This document shows, piece by piece, positions 9,264 through 20,017 of a DNA stretch of 64,000 nucleotides. Position numbers and translations under genes: made by a program. The stretch is from Xanthomonas codiaei (lineage in GTDB: Bacteria > Pseudomonadota > Gammaproteobacteria > Xanthomonadales > Xanthomonadaceae). The notes below the pieces were generated by a model. The model saw only the letters and a list, made by a program, of their open reading frames with translations. It had not been told where the DNA came from and did not search any database. The DNA is taken from the NCBI RefSeq assembly GCF_002939785.1, contig NZ_MDEC01000003.1:124001-188000 (forward strand), in the 5' to 3' direction. How positions within the stretch are numbered: position 1 is the first letter of the stretch; each line of letters opens with the position of its first letter.

Positions 9264-10736
9264 TCAACGCGGCGGTTGCGGCGGCGCCTGCATCGGCGCC
9301 GTATCCGCCACCGGCGAGGCCGGATGAGCGGGCACTTCCGCTGCGGCGGCCAGCTCGGAAGGATTGGCCGGCGTCGCCAGCATGCGTGCCGTTCGCCAGC
9401 CGCCCCAGCGGTAATACGCCAGCGACAGCAGCATCGAGCAGGTGGAACTGATGGGGAAGCTCCACCACACCGCATCGGCGCCCAGGTGCGGCAACAGCGC
9501 ATTGGCCAGCGGTACCCGCACGCCCCATAGCGAAAACGCCAGGATCAACAGCGGTGGGATCACCGCACCGGTGGCGCGTACCACGCCCGATACCACAAAG
9601 CTCACTCCGAACAGCAGGAACGACCAGATGGCGATGTGGTTGAGATGGCGCGCGATCTCCAGGGTGGCGCTGCCCTCGGGCAGGAACAGCGCCAGGGTCC
9701 AGCGGTCGAACAGGATCAGTGGTGCGATCAGCAGGCCGGTCATCAGGAAGTTGGCGGCGATCCCGGTGCGGGCGGTGGCGTCCACGCGCGCCCACAGGCC
9801 GGCGCCCACGTTCTGCGCGGCCATCGACGAGCAGGCTGCGCCGACCGCCATCGCCGGCATCTGCACGTAATTCCACAGCTGCAGCGCCGCGCCATAGGCG
9901 GCAGCGGTGTCGGTGCCGAAGCCGTTGACCAACGACAGCATCGCGATCATCGCCAGCGAGATCATCACCATCTGCAGCCCCATCGGCACGCCCTTGACGA
10001 TGAGCGCACGCAGGATGGCGGGGTCGATGCGGAACAGGTGCAGGTCACGCCGCCCCAGCCACAGGATGTGGCGCTTCCGGCGCAGATACACCAGCAGCCC
10101 GACCAGCGCCCCCACCTGCGCGATCAGCGTGGCCCAGGCCGCACCGGCGATGCCCAGCGCCGGAAACGGCCCGATGCCGAACAGCAGCAGCGGGTTGAAC
10201 ACGATATCCAGCAGCACCGACAGCAGCAGGAAACGGAACGGCGTGCGCGCATCGCCGGTGCCGCGCAGGGCTGCGGACAGAAACGCGAACAGATACAGCG
10301 TGGGCATCGCCAGAAAGATCACCCGCAGATACGCTTCGGCCAGTTGTTGCGAAGCGGCCGGCGTGCCCATCGCGGTGAGCAGATGCGGTGCCAGGAACCA
10401 GCCGAGGATGGCGATCACGGCCGACAGCCCGCCGAAGAAACTCGCGCTGGTGCCCATCACCTTGCGCGCCTGGGCGATGTCGCGCGCGCCCATGGCCTGG
10501 CCGATCAGGATGGTGGATGCCATGCCGATGCCGAACACCGAACCGATCAGGAAGAACATGATGCTGTTGGCGTTGGCAGCGGCGGTCAGCGCTTCCTCGC
10601 CAAGATAGCGGCCGATCCAGATCGCGTTGACCGAGCCGTTGAGCGACTGGGCGATATTGCCGGCCATGATCGGCAACGCGAACAACAGTAGGTTCTTGCC
10701 GATCGGGCCTTCGGTCAGGACAGCGGAGTTGGGCAT
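9264..10736 (-). CDS. MATE family efflux transporter
   Basis: Inner-membrane multidrug/sodium or proton antiporter of 490 aa with twelve hydrophobic segments in two similar halves. The first starts GPIGKNLLLFALPIMAGNIAQSL and the second around VKGVPMGLQMVMISLAM. MATE-typical segments are GSVNAIWIGRYLG and the AAQNVGAG stretch in the second half. The ATG at 10736 (MPNSAVLTEGPIG) was preferred over an upstream start that adds Cys/Arg-rich sequence. The Ala/Pro-rich C-terminal tail of about 40 residues is probably disordered. Substrate is not predictable. Confidence 0.92.
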   Translation of the reverse strand: MPNSAVLTEGPIGKNLLLFALPIMAGNIAQSLNGSVNAIWIGRYLGEEALTAAANANSIMFFLIGSVFGIGMASTILIGQAMGARDIAQARKVMGTSASFFGGLSAVIAILGWFLAPHLLTAMGTPAASQQLAEAYLRVIFLAMPTLYLFAFLSAALRGTGDARTPFRFLLLSVLLDIVFNPLLLFGIGPFPALGIAGAAWATLIAQVGALVGLLVYLRRKRHILWLGRRDLHLFRIDPAILRALIVKGVPMGLQMVMISLAMIAMLSLVNGFGTDTAAAYGAALQLWNYVQMPAMAVGAACSSMAAQNVGAGLWARVDATARTGIAANFLMTGLLIAPLILFDRWTLALFLPEGSATLEIARHLNHIAIWSFLLFGVSFVVSGVVRATGAVIPPLLILAFSLWGVRVPLANALLPHLGADAVWWSFPISSTCSMLLSLAYYRWGGWRTARMLATPANPSELAAAAEVPAHPASPVADTAPMQAPPQPPR

Positions 10737-10904
10737 CGCTTGGCATCGTCGCGCAGAAGTTGCGCACACTAGCATTGCTGGATGAGAGCCAATGCAGTCA
10801 TCCGCTTTGCGCTGCGTATCTTGTTTCGAGGCAGGTTCCATATTCGACAGTAGCGATGCAGCCTTCGGAGACGGTGCGCTGACTCTTTCGGTCGAGGGCC
10901 GTGT

Positions 10905-11155
10905 CCCTCATTCGGCGCTTCGCGCCACCTTCTCCTGCGGGCGGGAGAAGGGAGCGTTGGCGGGTGCTTGTTCGGTCGGCGATGGGCATGGGTGGGCGTT
11001 CCCTCATCCGGCGCTGCGCGCCACCTTCTCCCGCGGGCGGGAGAAGGGCGCGTTGGCGGGTACTTGTTCGGTCGGCGATGGGCATGGCCGGGCGTTCCCT
11101 CATCCGGCGCTTCGCGCTTTCTTCCCCCGCTTGCGGGGGAAGGTGCCCGCAGGGC
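10905..11155. repeat. Three copies of a 96-bp-period intergenic repeat
   Basis: Copies start CCCTCA at 10905, 11001 and 11097, exactly 96 bases apart. The first two are full and very similar; the third is partial and diverges after about 30 bases. Each copy carries a hairpin: CTTCTCCYGC..GCGGGAGAAG in the first two and CTTCCCCCGC..GCGGGGGAAG in the third, preceded by GGCGCT(T/G)CGCGC. The copies lie in the roughly 540-base gap between the divergent MATE and S4-domain genes, where no gene is seen. Confidence 0.9.
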
Positions 11156-11279
11156 GGATGGGGGCAGTGCCGACCATCGCCCTGGGTCCCCGACCACCAC
11201 GACCGCATCGACCGCCCAGCTTGAGTTCCCGATGGCTGCCCAAACATCGGTTACCTGACAGAGCGAGACAACACGGCGC

Positions 11280-11687
11280 ATGAATCCGGAGCTGGAACAG
11301 GGCACGACGGTCAGGCTGGATGTGTGGCTGTGGGCCGCACGCTTTTTCAAGACACGCAGCCTGGCCAAGAACGCGGTGGACACCGGCAAGGTGGACGTGG
11401 GCGGCCAGCGCCCCAAGCCCTCGCGCAGCCTGCGCCGCGGCGAGCGACTGCGCATCGACCGTGGTGGCGAAATCTTCGAGATCACGGTGGCCGGGCTCAG
11501 CGATGTCCGCGGGCCGGCGCCGGTGGCGCAGGCCTTGTACGTGGAGGGCGAGCCATCGCGTGAGGCGCGGGCGCAGTGGCGGTTGCAGCGCGCCGCCGAG
11601 CGCACCGGCTACCGGGCGCCGGAGAGCAAGCCCGACAAGCGCGCACGCCGGTTGATCAATGCCTTGGGCGATATCGACGCCTTGTAG
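11280..11687 (+). CDS. hslR: S4-domain RNA-binding protein, Hsp15-like
   Basis: Ribosome-associated heat-shock protein. In E. coli, Hsp15 binds free 50S subunits carrying nascent chains and helps recycle them. 135 aa, with S4 domain VRLDVWLWAARFFKTRSLAKNAV at residues 10-35, the VGGQRPKPSRSLRRGERLRI strand pair, then a basic C-terminal tail (RRAAER-like, SKPDKRARRLINAL). The gene stands alone; a hairpin follows it. Confidence 0.88.
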   Translation: MNPELEQGTTVRLDVWLWAARFFKTRSLAKNAVDTGKVDVGGQRPKPSRSLRRGERLRIDRGGEIFEITVAGLSDVRGPAPVAQALYVEGEPSREARAQWRLQRAAERTGYRAPESKPDKRARRLINALGDIDAL

Positions 11688-11716
11688 TCCTGGCGGCCGA
11701 ATCGAATGCAAGCAAG

Positions 11717-11738
11717 ACGCCCCGGTGGCCCGGGGCGT
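11717..11738 (+). terminator. Hairpin after hslR
   Basis: Perfect 9-bp stem ACGCCCCGG / CCGGGGCGT with a 4-nt loop, 29 nt after the hslR stop, followed only by GTGTATCG. It may serve both hslR and the convergent katG. Confidence 0.55.
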
Positions 11739-11926
11739 GTGTATCGCAGCAGCCGTGCGGCCCGGATCGACGAACGATCCAGCGACTTACAGCGGCTAAC
11801 AAAACTTAGCGGTCGTCAGGTGGGTGCGGACGGCGCGGAGGAACCGCAGTGTACGAGTGGTACATGCCGATTCCGAGCACCGACCGCGCCCGCCTGGCGG
11901 CCGCGCAGTCGTTTTGCTAGCTGCTC

Positions 11927-14269
<2,343 letters not shown>

Positions 14270-14461
14270 TCATCGATGAAACAGCGAGCGCGGGGAGCTC
14301 CACGGGTCCTGCCGATGCTAGCGGGTGGCTGCAGCCGCCGGAACAGTGGGGAGGTCGAAATGGGCTGAGGGGCTGCATCGAGCGGACACATCTTCTGGAA
14401 GCGTGGAGACACCATAAAGAGCGCTGATCGCTTATTGAATTCGAATGATTCAAACGTATCG

Positions 14462-14476
14462 ATAGCGCGTTGCTAT
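14462..14476. promoter_or_regulatory. OxyR-like site upstream of katG
   Basis: ATAG-N7-CTAT, the half-operator pattern of the peroxide regulator OxyR, followed 2 nt later by another ATAG at 14479. It lies in an AT-rich patch (about 14430-14482) of the 336-base gap upstream of katG, which otherwise holds nothing recognisable. katG control by OxyR is well established in gammaproteobacteria; the assignment here is inference from the motif. Confidence 0.55.
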
Positions 14477-14509
14477 GGATAGCACGCCGGTGCCGGAGCG
14501 GCAGAGCGC

Positions 14510-15127
14510 TCAACGTTTGCCGAACAGACGTCCGCCCAGCTGCATGACATCGCCCAGACCGAGCTGCCCGTCGCCGTCCTGATCCAGCACGCGGCTCAGC
14601 AGGCCGCCCGCGCCGCCGCTGTTGACGTACTGCTGTTCCTGCGCCAGCGCGGGCCCCAGCTGGCTGCCGGCCGCCGCACCGCCGCCGACGAAGCGCTTGG
14701 CCAGGTACGCCATCACGATGGGGGCGAGCAGTTGCAGCAATTGACTGGCTTTGCCGGATTCCAGGCCGGTGGCCTGGCTCAGGCCGGCGGCCGCCTGCGC
14801 TGCCTTGGCTCCGAACACATGGCCGACGATGCCGGCGCCGTTGGCCTGCGCGCCGCTGGCGGTACCGCCCAGCAGCGAGCCGACCAGGCTGCCGATGTCG
14901 GGGCTGCCGGCATGGTCGCGCTGCAGTGCACCCAGCAAGGCATCGCTGCCACCGGCCTGCTGGCTGTTGCGGCCCAGGGCGCCCATCAACAGCGGCAGCG
15001 CGGTCCGCACCGCCGATTGCGCCTGGTCGGGCGCGATGCCCAGGCGCCCAGCCAGTTGTTGCAGGTGCGGGCCCTGTAGCTGCGCGAGCAGTTGCGCGGT
15101 GAGCGAGTCGGACGTGGTCATCGGCAT
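14510..15127 (-). CDS. DUF937 (YidB-like) protein with C-terminal EF-hand-like loop
   Basis: 205-aa protein of unknown function. The Ala/Gly/Leu-rich helical body (AQLLAQLQGPHLQQLAGRLG, ALPLLMGALGRNSQQ, IGSLVGSLLGG) is typical of DUF937. Near the C-terminus, DQDGDGQLGLGDV matches a canonical EF-hand calcium loop (D-x-D-G-D-G-x-L-x-x-x-D). The ATG at 15127 has AGGA 4 nt upstream; a second ATG is at 15121. The next gene on either side is independent. Cytoplasmic, since there is no signal peptide. Confidence 0.8.
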   Translation of the reverse strand: MPMTTSDSLTAQLLAQLQGPHLQQLAGRLGIAPDQAQSAVRTALPLLMGALGRNSQQAGGSDALLGALQRDHAGSPDIGSLVGSLLGGTASGAQANGAGIVGHVFGAKAAQAAAGLSQATGLESGKASQLLQLLAPIVMAYLAKRFVGGGAAAGSQLGPALAQEQQYVNSGGAGGLLSRVLDQDGDGQLGLGDVMQLGGRLFGKR

Positions 15128-15451
15128 CGTTTCCTGTGAGCGAGCGTTACGGCAGGGTGCTCCCGTCCGGCGTCCAGGGCAATTGGCGGAGCGCTGCCTG
15201 GTGTCGCTTGGCGACACCGCTGCCCGGGTCGATCGCATCGTGGTACCGCGCCGGGGCACGGGCCCCGGGGTGGAGCGGCGCGCTTGGCCGCAGGCTGGGC
15301 AGCGCCGGCCGCGTGCGAGGAGTGTCCGGTGGCGGATACGTCCTGCCTAAGTGCGAAGCGGCACGATGCCGTGGCTACGTGCCGGAGCTAACTTCCCACG
15401 TTCCCGACGGCGCGACGCTACCAGGATCGCCGTGCGGTCCTGGCACCGCTG
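15128..15451. other. Gap between the DUF937 gene and mutS
   Basis: About 320 bases with no convincing gene. One short hairpin (GGTGTCGC / GCGACACC, 15200-15218) is the only structure seen. Confidence 0.45.
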
Positions 15452-18073
15452 TCAGAGCAGCGCCTTCAACCGATACAGCGCTTCCAGCGCCTGCTTGGGC
15501 GTGAGCTCGTCCGGGTCCAGCGCCTGCAGCGCTTCCTGGGCCGCGGAGGACGGCGCGGTGAACAGCCCGAACTGCTGCGGTGCATCCAGTGCCGCCGGTG
15601 CCATCTGCGCGCTATGGCTTTCGCCCCCGCGCTGCTCCAGTTCGGCCAGCCGGCGGCGCGCCTGGGTCACCGCCGCCTTGGGCAGGCCGGCCAGCGCGGC
15701 GACCTGCAGACCGAAGCTGCGATTGGCCGGGCCATCCTTGACCGCATGCATGAACACCAGCCGCTCGCCGTGTTCGACGGCGTCCAGGTGCACGTTGGCG
15801 ATGCCGCTGGCGCCGCCGGCGTGGGATTCGTCGGCCAACGCGGTGAGCTCGAAATAATGCGTGGCGAACAAGGTGTAGCAGCGATTGCTGTGCGCCAGAT
15901 GGCGCGCGACCGCGTCTGCCAGTGCCAGCCCGTCGTAGGTGGAGGTGCCGCGGCCGATCTCGTCCATCAGCACCAGCGACTGCGGCGTGGCGTGGTGCAG
16001 GATGTAGCTGGTCTCGGCCATCTCCACCATGAAGGTGGATTGCCCGCGCGCCAGGTCGTCGCCGGCACCGATGCGGGTGAGGATGCGGTCGATCGGCCCG
16101 ATCACCGCGCGGCTGGCCGGCACGAAGCTGCCGATATGCGCCAGCAGCACGATCAACGCGTTCTGCCGCATATAGGTCGATTTACCGCCCATGTTCGGGC
16201 CGGTGATCACCAGCATGCGGCGCTCGCTGTGCAACTCCAGATCGTTGGGTTCGAAGGGTTGCTCGCGCACCGCTTCCACCACCGGGTGGCGGCCGCGTTC
16301 GATGCGCAGGCAGGGCGCGTCGTCCAGTTCCGGCTGCGACCAGTCCAGTGCCTGCGCGCGCTCGGCGAAGGCGGCCAGTACATCCAGTTCGCTCAGGGCG
16401 CCGGCGCAGCGCTTGAGGCCTTCCAGTTCGCTGCCCAGCGCATCGAGCAGGCCTTCGTAGAGCAGTTTTTCGCGCGACAGCGAGCGCTCGCGCGCCGAGA
16501 GCACCTTGTCTTCGAAACTCTTCAACTCTTCGGTGATGTAGCGCTCGGCATTGGTCAGGGTCTGGCGGCGGCTGTAATGCAGTGGCGCCTTGTCGGCCTG
16601 GCCCTTGCTGATCTCGATGTAATAGCCGTGCACGCGGTTGTAGCCGACCTTGAGCGTGGCGATGCCGCTGCTGGCACGCTCGCGTTGCTCCAGGTCGATC
16701 AGGAACTGGTCGGCGTTGGTGGACAGCCGGCGCAGTTCGTCCAGCTCGGCGTCGTAACCGGGTGCGATGACGCCGCCATCGCTGAGCTTGAGCGGTGGCT
16801 GTTCGGCCACTGCGCTGACCAGCAGATGCGCAGTGGCATCGTGCTCGCCGAGTTCGACGAACAGGGCCTGCAGGCGCGGCGAATCCAGCGGCGCCAGGAG
16901 GGCGCGCACCTTCGGCAGCAATGCCAGGCCATCGCGCAGGGTGGAGAAATCGCGCGGTCGCGCCGAGCGCAGCGCCACGCGGGTGAGGATGCGTTCCAGA
17001 TCGCCGAGCGCGCGGAAGGCCTCGCGCACATCCGCATCGGCGCCGGAATCGATCAGGCTTGCCACTGCGTGATGGCGCTGCACCAGCACATTGCGCAGGC
17101 GCAGCGGGCGATGCAGCCAACGCCGTAGCAGGCGCCCACCCATCGGCGTGACCGTGCTGTCCAGCACCCCGAGCAAGGTATTGCGGGTGTCGCCATCCAC
17201 GCGCGTGTCCAGCTCCAGATGCCGACGCGTGGCGGCATTCATCGCGATCGCTTCGCCAGCCACTTCCATCGCGATCGAGGTCAGGTGCGGCAGGCGTTGT
17301 TTCTGGGTTTCCTCCACATAGCCGAGCAGCGCGCCGGCAGCGGCGGTGGCGCAGGGCTTGTCGTCGATGCCGAAGCCGGACAGGTCGTGCAGCTTGAAGA
17401 ACGCCAGCAGCTGACGCCGGCCGCTGTCGGCATCGAACAACCACGGCGGCCGGCGCCGCGCGCCGGTGCGGCTGCGCAGGAACTCCGGCCAGTTGTCTTC
17501 GTCCGGTACCAGCAGCTCGGCCGGCTCCAGGCGGGCGATTTCCGCCTCCAGCGCATCGACGCTGTCTACTTCGTTGACCAGGAAGCGGCCACCGGCCAGA
17601 TCCGCCCAGGCCAGGCCATAGCCCTGTTTGCTGCGCGCGATCGCCATCAGCAGGGTGTCGCGGCGCTCGTCCAGCAGCGCTTCGTCGGTGACCGTGCCGG
17701 GGGTGACGATGCGTACGACCTTGCGCTCGACCAGGCCCTTGGCCAGCGCCGGATCGCCGATCTGCTCGCAGATCGCCACCGACTCGCCCAAGGCCACCAG
17801 CCGCGCCAGATAGCCTTCGTAGGCGTGCACCGGCACGCCGGCCATCGGGATCGGTGCACCGCCGGAGCTGCCTCGCTGGGTCAGCGTGATATCCAACAGG
17901 CGCGCGGCCTTGCGCGCGTCGTCGTAGAACAGCTCGTAGAAATCGCCCATGCGGAAGAACAGCAGTAGGTCGGGGTAGTCCGACTTGGCGGCGAAGAACT
18001 GCTTCATCAGCGGGGTGTGCTCTACAGCCCCACCGGTGTTCCTGGTTTTTTCTTTTGTGTCGGTGTTTTGCAA
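15452..18073 (-). CDS. mutS: DNA mismatch repair ATPase MutS
   Basis: Recognises mismatches and small loops and starts methyl-directed repair with MutL. About 873 aa. The mismatch-wedge FYELF lies in [13 protein letters not shown] near residue 45; connector, lever and clamp domains follow; the ATPase has Walker [14 protein letters not shown] (about 620), Walker [16 protein letters not shown] and the H in FATHYFEL. The C-terminal helix ([17 protein letters not shown]) is intact. Start chosen at TTG 18073 ([15 protein letters not shown]) with GGAAGAAGA just upstream. The open frame continues to 18406, but that extension is Arg/Cys-rich and not MutS-like. Confidence 0.96.
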   Translation of the reverse strand: MQNTDTKEKTRNTGGAVEHTPLMKQFFAAKSDYPDLLLFFRMGDFYELFYDDARKAARLLDITLTQRGSSGGAPIPMAGVPVHAYEGYLARLVALGESVAICEQIGDPALAKGLVERKVVRIVTPGTVTDEALLDERRDTLLMAIARSKQGYGLAWADLAGGRFLVNEVDSVDALEAEIARLEPAELLVPDEDNWPEFLRSRTGARRRPPWLFDADSGRRQLLAFFKLHDLSGFGIDDKPCATAAAGALLGYVEETQKQRLPHLTSIAMEVAGEAIAMNAATRRHLELDTRVDGDTRNTLLGVLDSTVTPMGGRLLRRWLHRPLRLRNVLVQRHHAVASLIDSGADADVREAFRALGDLERILTRVALRSARPRDFSTLRDGLALLPKVRALLAPLDSPRLQALFVELGEHDATAHLLVSAVAEQPPLKLSDGGVIAPGYDAELDELRRLSTNADQFLIDLEQRERASSGIATLKVGYNRVHGYYIEISKGQADKAPLHYSRRQTLTNAERYITEELKSFEDKVLSARERSLSREKLLYEGLLDALGSELEGLKRCAGALSELDVLAAFAERAQALDWSQPELDDAPCLRIERGRHPVVEAVREQPFEPNDLELHSERRMLVITGPNMGGKSTYMRQNALIVLLAHIGSFVPASRAVIGPIDRILTRIGAGDDLARGQSTFMVEMAETSYILHHATPQSLVLMDEIGRGTSTYDGLALADAVARHLAHSNRCYTLFATHYFELTALADESHAGGASGIANVHLDAVEHGERLVFMHAVKDGPANRSFGLQVAALAGLPKAAVTQARRRLAELEQRGGESHSAQMAPAALDAPQQFGLFTAPSSAAQEALQALDPDELTPKQALEALYRLKALL

Positions 18074-18416
18074 GAAATCTTCTTCCGGGATGTGGCGGTC
18101 GATCAGGGTCGGATGCGGCCAGGTGGCGCGATGTTCGGCGCGAGCCTGTCGCGACGACCCTCTGAACAGGGGTGAGGTCGATGCTGCGACGACACGTACG
18201 GGGCCGGGATGGCACAGGTGTCTGCAACGGGATCGGCCGCTGCCCCGGGTCGGCGCGCACGCAAGTTTAAGCGCACTCACCGGCGAATCCGTGCGCTGCC
18301 GTCGTGCCGTCGCCCGTTGGCCCCGACGGCATGCACATCGGCAAGGCCATTTCGACACCGTATCCGCGCCTGCCCGCCGCCCATCGACGGTAGCCAGGCC
18401 CTGCACGGCATGTCAA
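18074..18416. other. Gap between divergent mutS and the fec-like operon
   Basis: About 340 bases with frames open on both strands but no recognisable protein. The only assigned element is the Fur-like box at its right end. Confidence 0.45.
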
Positions 18417-18435
18417 AATTGAGAATCACTCTCAT
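18417..18435. promoter_or_regulatory. Fur-like box before the fecI-like gene
   Basis: AATTGAGAATCACTCTCAT is a near-palindrome (TGAGAAT-C-ACTCTCA) close to the 19-bp Fur consensus. It ends 51 nt before the sigma-factor start codon, suggesting iron-dependent repression of the operon. Confidence 0.65.
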
Positions 18436-18486
18436 CTTTGGGTCAGCCATGTCGTTCGAAGCCGCCCTCGCTTCCAGGGGTTTCTC

Positions 18487-18981
18487 ATGGCCGTCGACCA
18501 CTCCGAGCTCGCCTTGCTCTACCGCAATCATCAGCCGTGGTTGCAGCGCTGGGTTGGCGGCCGGGTCGGATGCAAAGAGGTTGCGCAAGATCTGACCCAG
18601 GACGCCTTCGCCCGCCTGGTCGGCCGGCGAGACCTCGGAGCACTCAACGAGCCGCGTGCCTTCCTGACCACCGTGGCCAAGGGACTCATGGCCAACTGGT
18701 ATCGCCGGCAGTCGCTGGAGCGGGCCTACCTGGACAGCCTGGCCGCGCTCCCCGAGACAAGCGTGCCCTCCGAAGAGGAGCGCGCGCTGGTCTGCGAGGC
18801 GCTGTGCCTGATCGACGCGATGCTCGCTGGATTGCCGGTGCCGGTGCGCCAGGTCTTCCTGCTGGCACAGTGCGAAGGGCTCGGTTATGCGGAGATCGGC
18901 CACGCGCTCGAGCTGTCGCTGAGTACCGTCAAGCGCCACATGAAGCGCGCCTGGCTTGCGTGCCTGACCCATGCGCCCTGA
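18487..18981 (+). CDS. fecI: ECF sigma factor, FecI type
   Basis: Extracytoplasmic sigma factor of the iron-starvation class, 164 aa. Region 2 has LLYRNHQPWLQRWVGGRVG and the hallmark AQDLTQDAFARLV; region 4 has LPVPVRQVFLLAQCEGLGYAEI then the helix-turn-helix ALELSLSTVKRHMKRAW. AGGGG before the ATG at 18487 is the ribosome site. It should transcribe the receptor gene when released by the FecR-like partner, whose start overlaps the end of this gene by 11 nt. Preceded by a Fur-like box. Confidence 0.93.
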   Translation: MAVDHSELALLYRNHQPWLQRWVGGRVGCKEVAQDLTQDAFARLVGRRDLGALNEPRAFLTTVAKGLMANWYRRQSLERAYLDSLAALPETSVPSEEERALVCEALCLIDAMLAGLPVPVRQVFLLAQCEGLGYAEIGHALELSLSTVKRHMKRAWLACLTHAP

Positions 18982-19948
18982 TCCCGCCGGGCGCACCGTT
19001 CCGCTCGATCCCCGCGTGCTCGAACAGGCCGCCGACTGGGCCATGCGCCTGAGCGAGCATGGCGGAGCGGAAGACCGGGCAGCGTGCGAGCGCTGGCAGC
19101 GACAGCACCCCGATCATGCCCGGGCCTGGCAACGGGTCGAGGAACTTCTGGGGACGCTGAAGACGATCCCGCCGCGTGTGGCCCGTCCTGTCCTGGAACG
19201 TCCGCGTTATCCGGGGCGGCGCCTGGCCCTGAAGCACCTCGGTGCCTGCGCAATCGCCGTGCCCGGCGGGTGGCTTGCCTGGCAGCTGTGGGAGCGATCG
19301 AACGGGAATCTCCATCTGCGGACAGGCACGGGGGAGCGCCTGCACCGGCAGCTCGCCGATGGAACCCGGGTCGACCTCGATACCCAGACCGCGCTGGAGG
19401 TCGCGTACGGGACAACCCACCGGCTGCTGCGTCTGCAGCGCGGTCAGGTGCTGATCGCCACCGCGCCTGACAGCCTGCCTGCATCGCGGCCGTTCCAGGT
19501 TGCCACTGCGCATGGATGCATGCAGGCGCTGGGCACGCGCTTCACGGTCCGTGTCGAAGACCACCGCACGCATCTGGCCGTCTTCGACGGCGCGGTGCGC
19601 GTCGAGCTGGGAGGGCGGGTGCCTTCGTTCCACCGGGTCGATGCGGGAGCCGCGGTGTGGTTCGACCGCAATCGCTGTGACCGTGCCCCCGCACCAACGG
19701 AGCGGTTGGCCGGATGGACACGCGGCGTGCTGGCGATCGATGCCCAGCCACTCGGGGAGGTGATCCAGGAGCTTGGCCGGTATCGCCGTGGCGTGCTGCG
19801 CTGCGACCTGCGGGTGGCAGCGTTGCAGGTCTCGGGTGTCTTCCCGCTGGCGCGGACCGACCAGGCGCTCGACATGATCGCCCAGGCCCATGGCCTGGCC
19901 ATCGAGCGCCGCGCCCACGGCTGGTGGACGACGATCGTCCCGTCCTGA
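18971..19948 (+). CDS. fecR: FecR-type transmembrane sigma regulator
   Basis: Anti-sigma/regulatory protein that passes the signal from the outer-membrane receptor to the ECF sigma factor. 325 aa. The N-terminal cytoplasmic DUF4880 region shows AADWAMRLSEHGGAEDRAACERWQRQHPDHARAW (about residues 19-55, given here by its spans WAMRLS and HPDHARAW). A single membrane segment follows near residues 88-104 (HLGACAIAVPGGWLAWQLW). The periplasmic FecR domain has ERLHRQLADGTRVDLDT, TAHGCMQALGTRF and VFDGAVRVE. Translationally coupled to the sigma gene. Confidence 0.93.
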   Translation: MRPDPAGRTVPLDPRVLEQAADWAMRLSEHGGAEDRAACERWQRQHPDHARAWQRVEELLGTLKTIPPRVARPVLERPRYPGRRLALKHLGACAIAVPGGWLAWQLWERSNGNLHLRTGTGERLHRQLADGTRVDLDTQTALEVAYGTTHRLLRLQRGQVLIATAPDSLPASRPFQVATAHGCMQALGTRFTVRVEDHRTHLAVFDGAVRVELGGRVPSFHRVDAGAAVWFDRNRCDRAPAPTERLAGWTRGVLAIDAQPLGEVIQELGRYRRGVLRCDLRVAALQVSGVFPLARTDQALDMIAQAHGLAIERRAHGWWTTIVPS

Positions 19949-20017
19949 GCCCATCGGGGTGACACTTTTTCCGGTTTCGCGGGGCAAGTGGAAGAACCCC
20001 CACCGTTGAGCGTCTTC

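Noticed and set aside
15452-18406. A longer MutS starting at 18406
   Set aside because: The extra 111 codons are Arg/Cys-rich and unlike MutS; TTG 18073 with a purine-rich ribosome site gives the usual N-terminus.
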